A stretch of 64,000 nucleotides of DNA, from contig NZ_NPEV01000010.1 of NCBI RefSeq assembly GCF_003258835.1, positions 1 through 64,000 of the forward strand, read 5' to 3'. The notes beneath the pieces are model-generated. The model searched no databases. It was not told the origin of the DNA and was given only the letters and a program-made list of their open reading frames with translations. Shown here piece after piece: positions 28,983 to 38,161 of the stretch. Origin of the DNA: Rhodobium orientis (GTDB lineage: Bacteria; Pseudomonadota; Alphaproteobacteria; Rhizobiales; Rhodobiaceae). Within the stretch, counting starts at the first letter, position 1, and each line of letters starts with the position of its first letter. A program made the translations under genes and the position numbers.

Positions 28983-29831
28983 TCAACCCTTCATCATGCC
29001 GTCGGCAAAGCCGCGGACGATCTGGTTGCGGAAAATGATGGCGAGCGCGATGACGGGCGCGATGCTGATGGCGGCGGCCGCCATCATCTGCCCGAACAGC
29101 GTCTGGTACTGGCCGGCGAACTGGGCGATCACCAGCGGCACGGTCTGCGCGTCCTGGCGGGTCAGGATGAGCGCAAAGAAGAACTCGTTCCAGGCCTCCA
29201 CGAAGGCGAAGACGGCGGCCGCCCCGAGCGGCGGGATCGAGATCGGCAGCACGATATGCAGGAACGTGCCGACGACCCCCGCTCCGTCGACGGCCGCCGC
29301 CTTCTCGATTCCCTCAGGGATGGCGAGGAAGAAGCCGCGCAGGATCCAGATGACGATGGGCAGGTTGAACGACAGGTAGACGAGGCCGAGCGCCAGCACG
29401 TTGTCGATCAGGCCGAGGCGGCTGATCACCAGGAACAGCGGGATGGCGATGGCGATGCCCGGCAGCATCTGGGTCGCCAGGACGAGAAAGGCGAGCGCGT
29501 TGGCCCGCGGCACGGCGAGGCGGGCCAGCGCATAGGCGGCCGGCGCGCCGATGACGAGCGCGACCGCCGTGGAAAACAGCGCGACGATGAAGGAGTTGAG
29601 GATGCCGCGGCCGAGGGCGGCGGCGGAGACGATCACCTCGGTGAAGTTCTCCAGGGTGAAATTGCCGAGCGAGAAATCGGGCGGCTGCACGATCAGCGCC
29701 TGCTGCTGCATCAGGCTGGAGACGATGAGCCAGAGGATCGGCGCCGCCGACCAGACGACGAAGAGGATCAGGCCGACGACGACGAGGACCCTGAAGCCGC
29801 GATCCCTGCTGCGCGCGGAGGCAAAGCTCAT
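28983..29831 (-). CDS. Sugar-type ABC permease (MalG-like)
   Basis: A 282-residue inner-membrane permease with six predicted spans. The EAA loop for ATPase contact is KAAAVDGAGVVGTFLHIVLP. The C-terminus FRNQIVRGFADGMMKG is typical of MalG-type subunits. It overlaps the upstream permease by four bases and ends seven bases before the ATPase. Confidence 0.93.
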   Translation of the reverse strand: MSFASARSRDRGFRVLVVVGLILFVVWSAAPILWLIVSSLMQQQALIVQPPDFSLGNFTLENFTEVIVSAAALGRGILNSFIVALFSTAVALVIGAPAAYALARLAVPRANALAFLVLATQMLPGIAIAIPLFLVISRLGLIDNVLALGLVYLSFNLPIVIWILRGFFLAIPEGIEKAAAVDGAGVVGTFLHIVLPISIPPLGAAAVFAFVEAWNEFFFALILTRQDAQTVPLVIAQFAGQYQTLFGQMMAAAAISIAPVIALAIIFRNQIVRGFADGMMKG

Positions 29832-30733
29832 GACGAGATCCTACGCTTGCGCGGCTGCATCAGCCAGACATAGGTGATCGCCAGGAGGAAGGTGAGGGCG
29901 AAGATGATGTTGGCGATCGCGGCGCCATAGCCGATGTCGAGGAAATTGAAGGTGACGCGGTAGGCGAGGAAGTTCATCAGCACCGTGGCGTCGGCCGGCC
30001 CGCCGCGGGTCAGGACGAAGATGATCTCGAACACCCGGAGCGACCAGATGGTCTGCAGGACGACGGCAATCGCCAGCGCGCTGCGCATGGTCGGCAGGGT
30101 GACGTGGCGGAACGCCTGCCAGCGCCCGGCGCCGTCCATATAGGCGGCCTTGTAGAGGCTCTGCGGCACCCGTTGCAGGCCGGCAAGGAGCAACAGCGCG
30201 ATGAACGGCACCGACTTCCAGACGTCGATGAGGAGGAGGAAGCCGAAGGCCGACCACGGCCGGGCGAGCCAGACCTGGTAGTACTCGATGAGGCCGAGGG
30301 ATTTCAGAAGGCCGTTGAGGATGCCGTAGTTGGAATTGAGGATCCACTTCCACAGCACCGCGTTGGCGACCGGCGCGATCGCCCACGGGACGACCAGCAT
30401 GATGCGGAAAAAGCCCCAGCGCCCGAGCGGATGATTGAGCAGGAGGGCGACGGCGAGGCCGATGCTGACGACCAGCGCCACCTCGCCGAAGGAGAAGATC
30501 ATGGTGTTGACCACCGCCCGGCGGAACGTCTCGTCGCCGGCGAGGCGGATATAGTTGGCGAACGAATTCCATTCCTTGGTGACACCGCCGGCGACCAGCC
30601 TCACGCTCTGCGTGGACAGGATGAAACTCTCCACGATCGGATAGGCGAGGATCGCCAGCAGCACGATGGCTGCTGGCGCCACGAACAAGAGGCCGGCCCT
30701 GCGCCGGCGTCGTTCAAAGCTGGTCGACGACAT
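29828..30733 (-). CDS. Sugar-type ABC permease (MalF-like)
   Basis: A 301-residue inner-membrane permease. An Arg-rich N-terminus is followed by FVAPAAIVLLAILAYPIVESF and five more spans. The EAA loop is KAAYMDGAGRWQAFRHVTLPTM, and FVLTRGGPADATVLM is the usual downstream motif. It starts three bases after the binding-protein stop. Confidence 0.93.
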   Translation of the reverse strand: MSSTSFERRRRRAGLLFVAPAAIVLLAILAYPIVESFILSTQSVRLVAGGVTKEWNSFANYIRLAGDETFRRAVVNTMIFSFGEVALVVSIGLAVALLLNHPLGRWGFFRIMLVVPWAIAPVANAVLWKWILNSNYGILNGLLKSLGLIEYYQVWLARPWSAFGFLLLIDVWKSVPFIALLLLAGLQRVPQSLYKAAYMDGAGRWQAFRHVTLPTMRSALAIAVVLQTIWSLRVFEIIFVLTRGGPADATVLMNFLAYRVTFNFLDIGYGAAIANIIFALTFLLAITYVWLMQPRKRRISS

Positions 30734-30736
30734 GGA

Positions 30737-32026
30737 TCATCCGCGCCGGGCGATGATGGCGGAGGCCAGGGTCTCCGCCTCGGCGATGGCTTCGGCCGCG
30801 GTCTTCTGGCCCTGCAACGCCTTCTGGATCTCCGTGCCCACCGCCTGGCTGATCTCGTTGTAGTCGGGCGTGACGAAGCTGTCATAGGGGTGCTGGGCCT
30901 GGTCGAGCACGACCTTGGCCAGCGGCATGGTGGCCTGCACGTCCGGATCGTTGAGGACGGACAGACGGATCGGCAGCCAGCCGGTGTCGAGCGCCTGCTT
31001 CTTCTGGATCGCCGGATCGAGATAGAACTCGATCAGCTTGCGCGCCTTTTCGGCATCCTTGGTCGACTTGCCGATGGTCCAGGCATCGGTGCCGTCGATC
31101 GAGGCGGTGCCGGCCGGGCCCGCCGGCAGGACCGATGCGGCGAGCTTGCCGACGACCTGCGAACCCTTCGGGTCCTGCGCCGGCTTCCACATGAACGGCC
31201 AGTTCATCATCATCGAGGCGCGGCCGGACAGAAGCACATTGGTCGCGTCGTTGATGCCGACATAGGAGATCGAGCCCGGATCGGTGCCGGCCGCCTGCAG
31301 GTCGATCATCATCTGCAGGGCGGCGACGCCGGCCTCGGTGTTGAAGGCGGGGCTGCCGTCCTCGGCATACATGGTGCCGCCGGCCTGCTGCAGGAACGCC
31401 ATCCAGTAGGACGCGGTACCGCCGATGCCGGCCGGATCGCCGTAGTTCGACACGAAGCCGTAGCGCCCGTCCCGGGTCAGTTCCTTGGTGTAGCGCAGGA
31501 ACTCGTCCCAGTCCTTGGGCGGTGCGCCGAGGCCGGCTTCATCGAGGTGCTCCTTGTTGTAGAAGAGGGTCAGCAGCGACAGGGTGAAGATTGCGCCGTA
31601 GCGCTTGCCGTTCCAGGTCACGGTGGAAAAACTCGAGCCCGGCATGTCGTCGACCAGTTCCTTGGGCAAATCGTCGACGAACGGCAACAGGAAGGATTCG
31701 AACTCTGGGACCCAACCGCAATTGTACATCACGTCCCACGGGGCCGAGCCCGAGGCAAAGGCCGTCGCCATGCGGTCGTGCAGCTGCGGCCAGGCGACGA
31801 GGTCGTATTTCACGTCGGCACCGTTCGCCGCCTTCCAGGCATCGAACTCTGCGCCGGCGAACTTGGCGGCCCCCGGAGGGGCGGGATCGGGCGGCAACGG
31901 GCCGAATACGCCAAGGGTGCTATCCTGGGCAGCGGCCGGGCGGGAAAAACCGTTTGGCAACAGGCTCGCAGCCCCGAGGGCCGCGGCGCCCGTCAGGGCG
32001 TTTCTACGTGTAAGCTTCAAGGACAT
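30737..32026 (-). CDS. Extracellular solute-binding protein, family 1, Tat-exported
   Basis: A 429-residue periplasmic binding protein. The N-terminus LTRRNALTGAAALGAASLLP has a twin-arginine motif, so export is probably by the Tat system. Later motifs fit CUT1 binding proteins: SAPWDVMYNCGWVPEFE, LLTLFYNKEHLDEAGLG, PKDWDEFLRYTKEL and AMMMNWPFMWK-like GRASMMMNWPF. It is the first gene of the operon and is divergent from a ROK regulator. The ligand is unknown. Confidence 0.92.
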   Translation of the reverse strand: MSLKLTRRNALTGAAALGAASLLPNGFSRPAAAQDSTLGVFGPLPPDPAPPGAAKFAGAEFDAWKAANGADVKYDLVAWPQLHDRMATAFASGSAPWDVMYNCGWVPEFESFLLPFVDDLPKELVDDMPGSSFSTVTWNGKRYGAIFTLSLLTLFYNKEHLDEAGLGAPPKDWDEFLRYTKELTRDGRYGFVSNYGDPAGIGGTASYWMAFLQQAGGTMYAEDGSPAFNTEAGVAALQMMIDLQAAGTDPGSISYVGINDATNVLLSGRASMMMNWPFMWKPAQDPKGSQVVGKLAASVLPAGPAGTASIDGTDAWTIGKSTKDAEKARKLIEFYLDPAIQKKQALDTGWLPIRLSVLNDPDVQATMPLAKVVLDQAQHPYDSFVTPDYNEISQAVGTEIQKALQGQKTAAEAIAEAETLASAIIARRG

Positions 32027-32102
32027 TGCATGCTCTCCATCGTACCGGAACCAGACATTGACGATCTTGAGGCGGGCAATTAATCCCTGTCAATAGTTTG
32101 TC

Positions 32103-32115
32103 TGTCATTATGACA
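32103..32115. promoter_or_regulatory. Palindromic operator candidate for the ROK regulator
   Basis: TGTCAT-T-ATGACA is a perfect 13-base palindrome in the 117-base region between the divergent binding-protein and ROK genes. It lies 28 bases before the ROK start, a position that would allow control of both promoters. Confidence 0.55.
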
Positions 32116-32143
32116 TATTAAATCGAAAAGGCGGTTTTCTGCG

Positions 32144-33319
32144 ATGCTCAAAGGCACCAACAACGTCCAGGCCAAGCTCAACAACCTTTGGGTTGTGTTC
32201 GAGGCGGCCCGGATTCACGGCCCGTTGTCGCGCACCCGGATTTCCGAAGTCACGGGTTTGTCGAAGCAGGCCGCGTCGGTGCTTGTCGACCAGTTGCTGG
32301 AATTGGGTTTCGTCAAAGAGGAAAAATCGAAGGAACGGCGGGTCGGCAAACCGCCAAAACCGGTGTTTCTCAACGACGACGGCGCCTTCACCATCGGACT
32401 GCATGTCGACTACGGCCGCATGTCCGGCGTCGCCATGAATCTCGGCGGCAGGATCCTGGAACGCGAGGGCGCCTCGCTGACCGAATTCGCGCCGGACCGG
32501 GTGGCGGAAAAGCTGGCCGGCATCGCCCAGCGGTTGCTGGAGCGGGTGGAGATGGACCGCGACCGGTTCTACGGCATCGGCCTTGCCACTCCGGGCCCCT
32601 TCGGCGTCGCCGGCATCAGCCCGCCGCGCCTGCCCGGCTGGGACGGCGTCACGCTCGCCGAACACCTGCGCACCGTCGCCGGCGTTCCCGTCGCGCTCGC
32701 CAATGACGGCCAGTGCGCGGTCTCGGCCGAGGGGCGGTTCGGCGAGACGGCGCGCACCCTCGGCAATTTCGTCTACATCTATCTCGGCAACGGCCTCGGC
32801 ACGGGCATCATGGTCGACGGCGCGGCCTTCGGCGGCAACAACGGCAATGCCGGCGAGCTCGGCCACACCATCGCCATCACCGACGGCCACCCCTGCATCT
32901 GCGGCAAGCGTGGCTGCCTGGAGACCTATGTGTCGATCGACTCGCTGAGGCGGTTCCTGGAAGAGCGCGGCCAGGCCATCGCCGACATCGGCGAGCTGGA
33001 CTCCCTTTCAGCGGAGATGCCGGCCGTCTCCGAATGGATCGACATCGGCGCCGAACCCCTTCGCATCGGCGTCAACGCGCTGGAAAACCTGTTCGACCCG
33101 GAAACCATCATGCTCGGAGGCGACGCCCCGGCCTGGCTGATCGATGCGTTCATCGAGCGCACGCAGCCGCTCTATCCGTCCGTGTCCCAGGTGAGCCGCA
33201 AGATCCCGCGCCTGATGAAGGCGGAACTCGGCGCCGACGCGGTGATCCGCGGCGCGGCGATCCTGCCGGTCCTCAGCCGGCTCAACCCGCACTATTCCGA
33301 CGAGAACATGTTCGCCTGA
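32144..33319 (+). CDS. ROK-family transcriptional regulator
   Basis: A 391-residue repressor-type protein. The winged helix spans about residues 10-65 (HGPLSRTRISEVTGLSKQ), and a ROK domain follows with the intact zinc cluster HPCICGKRGCLETY. Also seen are YLGNGLGTGIMVDG and DPETIMLGGDAP. It is transcribed away from the sugar ABC operon and is the obvious candidate to sense that operon's ligand. In contrast to the ROK protein at 18488, the zinc motif is complete. Confidence 0.92.
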   Translation: MLKGTNNVQAKLNNLWVVFEAARIHGPLSRTRISEVTGLSKQAASVLVDQLLELGFVKEEKSKERRVGKPPKPVFLNDDGAFTIGLHVDYGRMSGVAMNLGGRILEREGASLTEFAPDRVAEKLAGIAQRLLERVEMDRDRFYGIGLATPGPFGVAGISPPRLPGWDGVTLAEHLRTVAGVPVALANDGQCAVSAEGRFGETARTLGNFVYIYLGNGLGTGIMVDGAAFGGNNGNAGELGHTIAITDGHPCICGKRGCLETYVSIDSLRRFLEERGQAIADIGELDSLSAEMPAVSEWIDIGAEPLRIGVNALENLFDPETIMLGGDAPAWLIDAFIERTQPLYPSVSQVSRKIPRLMKAELGADAVIRGAAILPVLSRLNPHYSDENMFA

Positions 33320-33403
33320 CCGGCCGGACGATGTCCGCGCCGGAGCGTTCCGGCGCGGTACATGCGGTAGCGAACAGGCAGCGGGCTCGTCGCCAAAGCC
33401 GCG

Positions 33404-34750
33404 CTAGTGGGACGGCCCGATCATCTGGGCCGGCAGCCAGGTGATGATGCTCGGGAACAGGGTGAACAGGATCAGCGAGAACACGATGATGCCGACGAAC
33501 GGCAGAACGCCGCGGATGATCTCGCCCATGGTCAGGCCGACCTCCTCGGGCGCCGCGCCCTTCAGCACGAAGATCGACATCGCCATCGGCGGCGTCTGGA
33601 AGGCCATCTGCAGGTTGATGCAGATCATCATGCCGGCCCACAGCGGATCGAAGCCGAGCTTTGCCAGGATCGGCGAGAAGATCGGCACGATGATGAAGAC
33701 GATGCCGATCCACTCGATGAACATGCCGAGCATGAACACGATGATCATGATGACCAGGAACGAGGCCCACCGTCCGCCGGGAACGGCGAGGATCATTTCC
33801 GCGACGACGTCGCCGGCGCCGGCATTCATGAAGATGCCGACGAAGGCGTAGCACAGCGCGGCGATCAGCACGACGAAGGCGCTGACCCTCAGCGTCTCGA
33901 TGCTGGCGTCCCGGATCATGCCCCAACTGAACTTGCCGTAGACGACGGCCAGCAGGATGGAGGCGAAACTGCCGACGGCCGCAGCTTCCGTCGGCGGCGC
34001 GATGCCGGCGAAGATGGTGCCGAGCACCGCGACCATCAGCGCCACCGGCGGCACCAGCGCCATCAGCAGCTTGCCGACCTTGTCGACGGTGAACGGCGTC
34101 ACCTGGTCGGCCGGGATCGGCGGGCCGAGGGCCGGATTGAGCTGGCAGCGGGTGACCACATAGAGGATGTAGAGGCTCGACAGGATGAGGCCCGGGAACA
34201 CCGCGCCCATGAACATCTGGCCGATCGACAGGCCCGCCTGGGGCGCGTAGACCACCAGCATGATGCTCGGCGGGATCAGGATGCCGAGCGTTCCGGACGC
34301 GACGATGGTGCCGGCCGCCAGCGAGCGGTCGTAACCGCGGCTGACCATCGGGCTGAGCGCGATCAGCGCCAGGATCGTCACCGACGCGGCGATGACGCCG
34401 AGGCATGCGGCGAGGATGGTGCCGAAGATGATGGTGACGAGCAGCAATCCGCCCCGGAACGATCCGAGGGCCTCGTAGAGGCGCTGGTAGAGCTCCTTGG
34501 TGATCCCCGACTTCTGCAGCACGACCCCCATGAAGGTGAACAGCGGCACCGCCAGATAGGGGTAGTTCAGCGACAGGTCGTAGAAGCGGGAATAGAGGAT
34601 GTGGAAGGTCGTCGTCGTGCCGAAGGTCACAAGGCCGATGAAAAAGGCGATGCTGCCGATCACAAAGGCGATGGGAAACCCGGTCAGGGCGAGAACGAAG
34701 ACGCCACCCAGCATGAGGATGGCAACGAGTTCGGGGCTGAGCTCAATCAA
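33404..34750 (-). CDS. TRAP transporter large permease (DctM family)
   Basis: A 448-residue, roughly 12-span membrane protein that drives uptake with the sodium or proton gradient. Typical DctM segments include VGSIAFFIGLVTFG, GTLGILIPPSIMLVVYAPQAG, FAGIAPPTEAAAVGSF and MVCINLQMAFQTPPMA-like CINLQMAFQTPPMAMS. The start is TTG at 34750, overlapping the small-permease stop by eight bases. It is the last gene of the gntR-MBL-TRAP operon. Confidence 0.94.
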   Translation of the reverse strand: MIELSPELVAILMLGGVFVLALTGFPIAFVIGSIAFFIGLVTFGTTTTFHILYSRFYDLSLNYPYLAVPLFTFMGVVLQKSGITKELYQRLYEALGSFRGGLLLVTIIFGTILAACLGVIAASVTILALIALSPMVSRGYDRSLAAGTIVASGTLGILIPPSIMLVVYAPQAGLSIGQMFMGAVFPGLILSSLYILYVVTRCQLNPALGPPIPADQVTPFTVDKVGKLLMALVPPVALMVAVLGTIFAGIAPPTEAAAVGSFASILLAVVYGKFSWGMIRDASIETLRVSAFVVLIAALCYAFVGIFMNAGAGDVVAEMILAVPGGRWASFLVIMIIVFMLGMFIEWIGIVFIIVPIFSPILAKLGFDPLWAGMMICINLQMAFQTPPMAMSIFVLKGAAPEEVGLTMGEIIRGVLPFVGIIVFSLILFTLFPSIITWLPAQMIGPSH

Positions 34751-35261
34751 GGGTCTCGTTCCTTACCAAGAAGTAGAGGTCGCGCGCGAATTTCGCGGCG
34801 GCCTGCAAGAGAAGCAGGAACAACCCGATCGCAAAAAGGGTGCGGTAGGGGGCGGCCGGCGGATACCAGAAGCTGTTGAACATGACCTCGTTGATGCGCC
34901 AGGCGCGGATCGCCCAGGTCACCGACATCTCGAACATGATGATCATCAGCGGGAACAGGAAAACGGCGGCGCCGATCACGTCGATCAGCGCCTTGGTCCG
35001 GTCCGAACAGCGGCTGTAGAGCAGGTCGACCCGGGTGTGGGAGTCCTTCATGTAGGTGTAGGACGCGCCGAGCAGGTAGATCGCGCCGCCGGCCATGCAC
35101 ATGGAATCGTAGGCCCAGATGGTCGGGGCGTTGAAGAAGTGCCGGGAGATGGTCTCGAAGGTGCCGATAAGGACCAGGAGCACGGCAAACCACTTCCCAA
35201 CGGCGCCCGAGGCCGCGCTCAGGCGGTCGATCATTCGCGGTAGCTTTCTTACGAAGGTCAC
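34743..35261 (-). CDS. TRAP transporter small permease (DctQ family)
   Basis: A 172-residue protein with four predicted spans, partner of the large permease. Family features are GKWFAVLLVLIGTFETISRHFF, WAYDSMCMAGGAIYLLGASY and HTRVDLLY. The GTG at 35261 is chosen because GGAGG lies just upstream; an ATG nine codons in is the alternative. Confidence 0.9.
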   Translation of the reverse strand: MTFVRKLPRMIDRLSAASGAVGKWFAVLLVLIGTFETISRHFFNAPTIWAYDSMCMAGGAIYLLGASYTYMKDSHTRVDLLYSRCSDRTKALIDVIGAAVFLFPLMIIMFEMSVTWAIRAWRINEVMFNSFWYPPAAPYRTLFAIGLFLLLLQAAAKFARDLYFLVRNETLD

Positions 35262-35416
35262 GTAGTCCTCCCTGCCCTTATCGGATGTTGTTTTATTGGC
35301 TGGCTTGCGGGCCTGAAGCGGGTTGCCTTCCGTCGGGAGCGAGCAACACGCTTCAGGCCGTTGGTTTCACGCGATTTCTTGTCCCGAAAAGCCTCTCGGC
35401 TTTCTGCGAAAGCGCG

Positions 35417-36469
35417 TCAGGCGTGGGCGGCCTCGTAGGCCGTGCGATACGACGTCATGGAATCGTAGATCTCCTTGAAGATCGGCGATTCCTTCTCGCT
35501 CTTTTCGGCGTAGAACGTGTCGGCCTCGGCCGTCAGCGCGGCGACGATGTCTTCGGGCACCTGCCGCACTTCGTTGCCGGCCGCGCGGAACTCCTCGACG
35601 GCCTTGATCGACTCGTATTCCAGGTACTCGTGCTGGTCCTGGGTGAAGCGCGCGACCAGACCCTGGACGAGTTCCTTCAGGTCGTCCGGCAGGGCCGCCC
35701 AGGCCTCCTTGTTGACGAAGAACACCTGCGGATCGCTCGGCGCGCGGGCGGGCGAGACGTAGACGTATTTCGCCACCTCGTTGAAGTGCATCTTCCAGTT
35801 CGAGGCCAGGGTCGAATATTCGAAGGCGTCGATGGTGCCGCGCTGCATGGCCTCGTAGAGCTCGCCGCCCGGAATGATGACGGTTGCCGCGCCGAGGCGC
35901 TTGAAGATCTCGCCGCCGTCACCCATGCAGCGGGCCTTCAGACCCTTGACGTCGTCCATGCTCTTCAACTCGACCTTGGAGTGGAAGAAGACCTCCGGCG
36001 GCAGGGGCGACAGCGCGCCCGGGAAGGTCATGGCGTTGTAGCTCTCGCCCATCATCTTGTTCATCAGGTCGGCGCCGCCGGCAAAGTCGAACCAGCTCCT
36101 CAGCGCGTTGCCGGCAAGGCAGCCCGGACGCGAGCTGATCAGTCCGGCGGCCGGCCATTTGTCGAGATTGTACATCGGGCAGGTGTAGGCCATCTGCAGG
36201 ACGTTCTGCTCGACCGCGTCCAGTTCCTGGTAGGCGGGGACGATGGAGCCGCCGACGAACGGCTTGACGGTCAGGCGGCCGTCGCTGGCCTTGGTGATCG
36301 ATTTGCAGAGCATGTCATGATAGATCTGCGAGGGATCGGAGGCGGGGCCGTGTCCGGACGACCGCCAGGTGATCTTGTCCGCCGCCTTGGCGGTGACGAC
36401 AAAGGGTGCGGCCAGCGGCGCGGCACCGGCCAGGGCTCCGAAACGCAGAAATTGTTTTCTCGTCAGCAT
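35417..36469 (-). CDS. TRAP transporter substrate-binding protein (DctP family)
   Basis: A 350-residue periplasmic binding protein. Its N-terminus MLTRKQFLRFGALAGAAPLAAPFVV looks like a Tat or Sec leader. Family signatures include ITWRSSGHG, KGLKARCMGDGGEIFKRLGA, PGGELYEAMQRGTIDAFEY and PQVFFVNKEAWAALPDD. The conserved Arg of the carboxylate site is probably the one in KARCMGDG, so the ligand is likely an organic acid. The ATG at 36469 follows GGAGGA. A 155-base gap with a diverged repeat separates it from dctQ. Confidence 0.92.
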   Translation of the reverse strand: MLTRKQFLRFGALAGAAPLAAPFVVTAKAADKITWRSSGHGPASDPSQIYHDMLCKSITKASDGRLTVKPFVGGSIVPAYQELDAVEQNVLQMAYTCPMYNLDKWPAAGLISSRPGCLAGNALRSWFDFAGGADLMNKMMGESYNAMTFPGALSPLPPEVFFHSKVELKSMDDVKGLKARCMGDGGEIFKRLGAATVIIPGGELYEAMQRGTIDAFEYSTLASNWKMHFNEVAKYVYVSPARAPSDPQVFFVNKEAWAALPDDLKELVQGLVARFTQDQHEYLEYESIKAVEEFRAAGNEVRQVPEDIVAALTAEADTFYAEKSEKESPIFKEIYDSMTSYRTAYEAAHA

Positions 36470-36543
36470 CTTGTATTTCCTCCAGTTTTTCATGCTGTCT
36501 TTGTTGCCGCCGAGGCTTTCTCGTGCGGCGCCTTTTCCGGCAC

Positions 36544-37371
36544 CTAGTGGAAGACCAGAGAGGTGCCGGTGTGATTGTGGTAGTGGCGTGCGCCGAGCGC
36601 GCGCATCTTTTCCGTGGCCACCGGCCCGGTGCAGTGCGACGCGCCGATGACCGAAATGCCTTTCCGGTCGAGATAGTCGAGCGTCAGGGCGAGTCGTTCG
36701 GGTGTCGCCTCCATCAGGTGCGTGCCGCCGAGAACGGCATGGATCGGCCGCCCCAGCCGCTTCTCGGCAGTGTCGAGCAGGTTCTTGATGCCCGGATGCG
36801 AGCAGCCGACGACGGCGACGATGCCGGGCGGCGTCTCGATGGCCAGCATCACCTCGTCCGAGAACGTGTCGTTGACGAAGCCGTCATCCGTGCGCAGCTT
36901 GAAGCGCGGATTGACCGCCTCGTCCTCATGCGTGCGCTCGAAATCGGTGATGATATGGATGCCCGGCACTAGCTCGCTGATCGGTCCGGCGACGGTCGTG
37001 TGCCCGATGCCCCTGGCGGCCAGCCAGTCCTCGTCGAAATCGTTGCCGAGGAATTCGTAGGCCGCATCGAGGGCGGCGTATTTTTCAACGAAGAAACCCT
37101 TGCCGGTGACGAGCTCGAAGGCCTCGTTCACGGAGGCCAGATGGCGCAGCCCGCCGGTGTGGTCGTAATGGCCGTGGCTGAGGACGACCCGGCCGACGCG
37201 TTTCAGGTCGATATGCAGGTGCTGCGCGTTGTGAAGGAGCGCGTCCGAGGCGCCGGTGTCGAACAGGATCTGGTCGCTGCCCGTATCGATGTGAAAGCAG
37301 AGCCCGTGCTCGTGCCGGAGCGCCTTGTGCTCTCCCGGGCTGTTTTCGACGACGGTGGTAATCTGGATCAT
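36544..37371 (-). CDS. Metallo-beta-lactamase-fold hydrolase
   Basis: A 275-residue cytoplasmic MBL-fold protein with the metal motif LSHGHYDHTGG and later ligands in VGCSHPGI and the C-terminal GASHCTGP. This pattern resembles the dihydropterin-ribosyl-aminobenzene phosphate synthase-like branch (COG1237). ATG at 37371 has GGAGGATT before it. It sits between the GntR regulator and the TRAP genes, so it probably acts on the imported acid, for example by opening a lactone or thioester. That role is inference. Confidence 0.85.
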   Translation of the reverse strand: MIQITTVVENSPGEHKALRHEHGLCFHIDTGSDQILFDTGASDALLHNAQHLHIDLKRVGRVVLSHGHYDHTGGLRHLASVNEAFELVTGKGFFVEKYAALDAAYEFLGNDFDEDWLAARGIGHTTVAGPISELVPGIHIITDFERTHEDEAVNPRFKLRTDDGFVNDTFSDEVMLAIETPPGIVAVVGCSHPGIKNLLDTAEKRLGRPIHAVLGGTHLMEATPERLALTLDYLDRKGISVIGASHCTGPVATEKMRALGARHYHNHTGTSLVFH

Positions 37372-37394
37372 GCAATCCTCCAAAACCGGACGGG

Positions 37395-38090
37395 TCACCG
37401 CTTCGACGAAGCGATGACGTCCTCCAATGCGTTGTTGAGATGTGTGGTCATCTCCACCATGGCGGCCTCCGCATCGCCGTTCCTGACGGCGTCGAGGATG
37501 CGGCTGTGCTCGACCATGGTCTTTTCGAGACGGTTCGGTATGTGCAGGCTGGAGATCCAGCCGTCGATCTGCGAGCGCACCAGCGAGCGGATGAGCGCGA
37601 ACAGCACCTTGTTCCGGGTTGCCTGGCTGAGCAGCCGGTGGAACTCGCGGTCGTGGACGATCGTCTCGGCCGCATTGCCCTCATTGGCCGTGCGCAGCAG
37701 TTGCTCGTGGACGCAGGCGAGCTGCGCGATATCCTCGGGCGTCGCGTTGATCGCCGACAGCCGCGCGACCTGGGGCTCGATCATCAGGCGCACCTCGAAG
37801 TTCTCGCGTAGCGAGACCTCGTTGGTCTTCAGCCACTCGACGAAGGCGTCGAAGGACTGGCTCTCGCTGTCTGTGATGAAAATGCCCTTGCCGTGCTTCA
37901 CCGAAAGCTGGCCGCGGGCTTCCAGAATGCGGACCGCTTCGCGGACGGACGACCGGCTGACGCCGAGGCGGGCCTTGAGGTCGTTTTCCGAATAGAACTT
38001 GTCACCCGGCGCAAAGCCGTCGTCCGCGATCATCTGCTTGATAGCGTCGACCGCACTTTCCGATAGTCTGATCCTGGTGACCGGTTCCAT
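37395..38090 (-). CDS. GntR-family regulator, FadR/FCD type
   Basis: A 231-residue transcription factor with an N-terminal winged helix (about residues 8-75; KFYSENDLKARLGVSRSSVREAVRILEARG) and a C-terminal all-helical FCD domain (about 95-220; FEVRLMIEPQVARLSA, HDREFHRLLSQATRN) that usually binds an organic acid with a metal. It is the first gene of the operon. A perfect dyad 47 bases upstream suggests autoregulation. Confidence 0.93.
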   Translation of the reverse strand: MEPVTRIRLSESAVDAIKQMIADDGFAPGDKFYSENDLKARLGVSRSSVREAVRILEARGQLSVKHGKGIFITDSESQSFDAFVEWLKTNEVSLRENFEVRLMIEPQVARLSAINATPEDIAQLACVHEQLLRTANEGNAAETIVHDREFHRLLSQATRNKVLFALIRSLVRSQIDGWISSLHIPNRLEKTMVEHSRILDAVRNGDAEAAMVEMTTHLNNALEDVIASSKR

Positions 38091-38136
38091 GCTGTCACCC
38101 CTCCCAGGCTACAAGCACGGTGAAGATTTTCTTGTT

Positions 38137-38161
38137 AACTTGTCTACTCATCAGACAAGTT
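38137..38161. promoter_or_regulatory. GntR-type palindromic operator
   Basis: AACTTGTCT (38137-38145) and AGACAAGTT (38153-38161) form a perfect 9-bp inverted repeat around a 7-base spacer. The ACTTGT...ACAAGT arms resemble FadR/FCD-class sites. The dyad lies 47 bases upstream of the GntR start and probably overlaps its promoter. Confidence 0.7.

Noticed and set aside
26263-29873. Long plus-strand open frames opposite the aminotransferase and ABC genes
   Set aside because: Their translations are low-complexity mirrors of well-supported minus-strand genes, with no start signals.
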